NCBI GenBank assembly: GCA_902766415.1
Contig: CACXDR010000224.1
Coordinates: 1-5,109 of the forward strand
Reading direction: 5' to 3'
DNA length: 5,109 nt
Source of the DNA: an uncultured Lachnospiraceae bacterium
GTDB lineage: Bacteria; Bacillota_A; Clostridia; Lachnospirales; Lachnospiraceae
The notes below the pieces were generated by a model. That model was given only the letters and a program-made list of their open reading frames with translations. It did no database searches and was not told the origin of the DNA. This document shows, piece after piece, positions 4,841 to 5,109 of the stretch. The position numbers and the translations under genes were made by a program. Each line of letters begins with the position of its first letter. The stretch's first letter is position 1.

Positions 4841-5109
4841 GGGACCTTCCGGAGCTCGTCCTGCTCCGGGCGGTTCAGATATTCTGTCTCCTTCTTGTCG
4901 GTGATGACCTTGTCCTGCCCGCCGGTAAGATACCCGATCAGCGCGGCCGGCGTTCCCGCCGCGGCAAGCGCTTCCTCGAGCCTTTTTCCGTTTTCCGCGA
5001 TGAGAAGGTCGCAGGCGGAAAACAGGCGGTAAGGGTCCAGCCTCAGCATCTCGCAGAGCTCCACCGTCTCCCGCCGCAGCGGGATGTCCTTCAGCCTGAG
5101 GCGCACGCC
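4831..5109 (-). CDS. AIR synthase-related (HypE/ThiL/PurM superfamily) protein, C-terminal part
   Basis: The frame runs off the right edge of the window, so only the last 92 residues are visible. The GTG at 5104-5106 is probably internal: the frame stays open before it and the visible part lacks the N-terminal ATP-binding half. The segment reads IPLRRETVELCEMLRLDPYRLFSACDLL-like, the pattern of the AIR-synthase C-terminal domain, which forms ATP-dependent phosphotransfer enzymes. True HypE proteins end in a PRIC cysteine motif needed for making the hydrogenase cyanide ligand. This one ends in KVPGM, so hydrogenase maturation is unlikely. It lies 53 bases upstream of the regulator on the same strand and is likely the start or middle of the same operon. 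Its substrate is unknown. Confidence 0.75.
   Translation of the reverse strand, partial: GVRLRLKDIPLRRETVELCEMLRLDPYRLFSACDLLIAENGKRLEEALAAAGTPAALIGYLTGGQDKVITDKKETEYLNRPEQDELRKVPGM

Noticed and set aside
5104..5106. GTG as the real start of the HypE-like gene
   Set aside because: The frame is open upstream to the window edge, and the visible part is only the C-terminal portion of a much longer family.

Overview
The window looks like chromosomal DNA of a fairly GC-rich Firmicute, most likely a gut-type Clostridia/Lachnospiraceae. The evidence is indirect: strong AGGAGG-type ribosome sites, Gram-positive signal peptides, secreted proteins ending in aromatic 'WYYF..nG' wall/glucan-binding repeats, and a YugG-like Lrp regulator next to a PatA-like aminotransferase. 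Genus cannot be told from sequence alone.

Left half (+ strand). Positions 1-60 may be the last codons of an upstream gene; the tail resembles the end of a sensor histidine kinase. Two separate secreted-protein genes follow (157-1056 and 1349-2422). Each encodes a signal peptide, a beta-rich fibronectin-III-like segment, a low-complexity linker and a C-terminal block of aromatic cell-wall-binding repeats. The second has an extra beta/Ser-rich domain after the signal peptide. Gene 1 has a good promoter (45-74), gene 2 a weak candidate one (1219-1249). Both have structured leaders, strong ribosome sites and hairpin terminators (1151-1191 plus 1205-1226; 2487-2525). They look like paralogous surface proteins transcribed as single genes. 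The linker of the first contains an 18-bp tandem repeat.

Right half (- strand, convergent). This is a compact housekeeping operon read from right to left: the 3' end of an AIR-synthase/HypE-like gene (4831-5109, cut by the window edge), an Lrp/AsnC regulator (4295-4777), a class I/II PLP aminotransferase (3117-4298) and the tRNA wobble-base methyltransferase TrmL (2616-3113). The last three are separated by a 4-base GTGA overlap and a 3-base gap, so they are almost certainly co-transcribed and translationally coupled. The regulator probably senses an amino acid related to the aminotransferase reaction. TrmL is probably carried along rather than functionally linked.

I see no mobile element, CRISPR array, tRNA/rRNA, prophage or defence gene. 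The least explained content is the pair of secreted proteins: their N-terminal domains, their partner in the envelope and the length-variable linker. I do not see evidence for a wholly new system.
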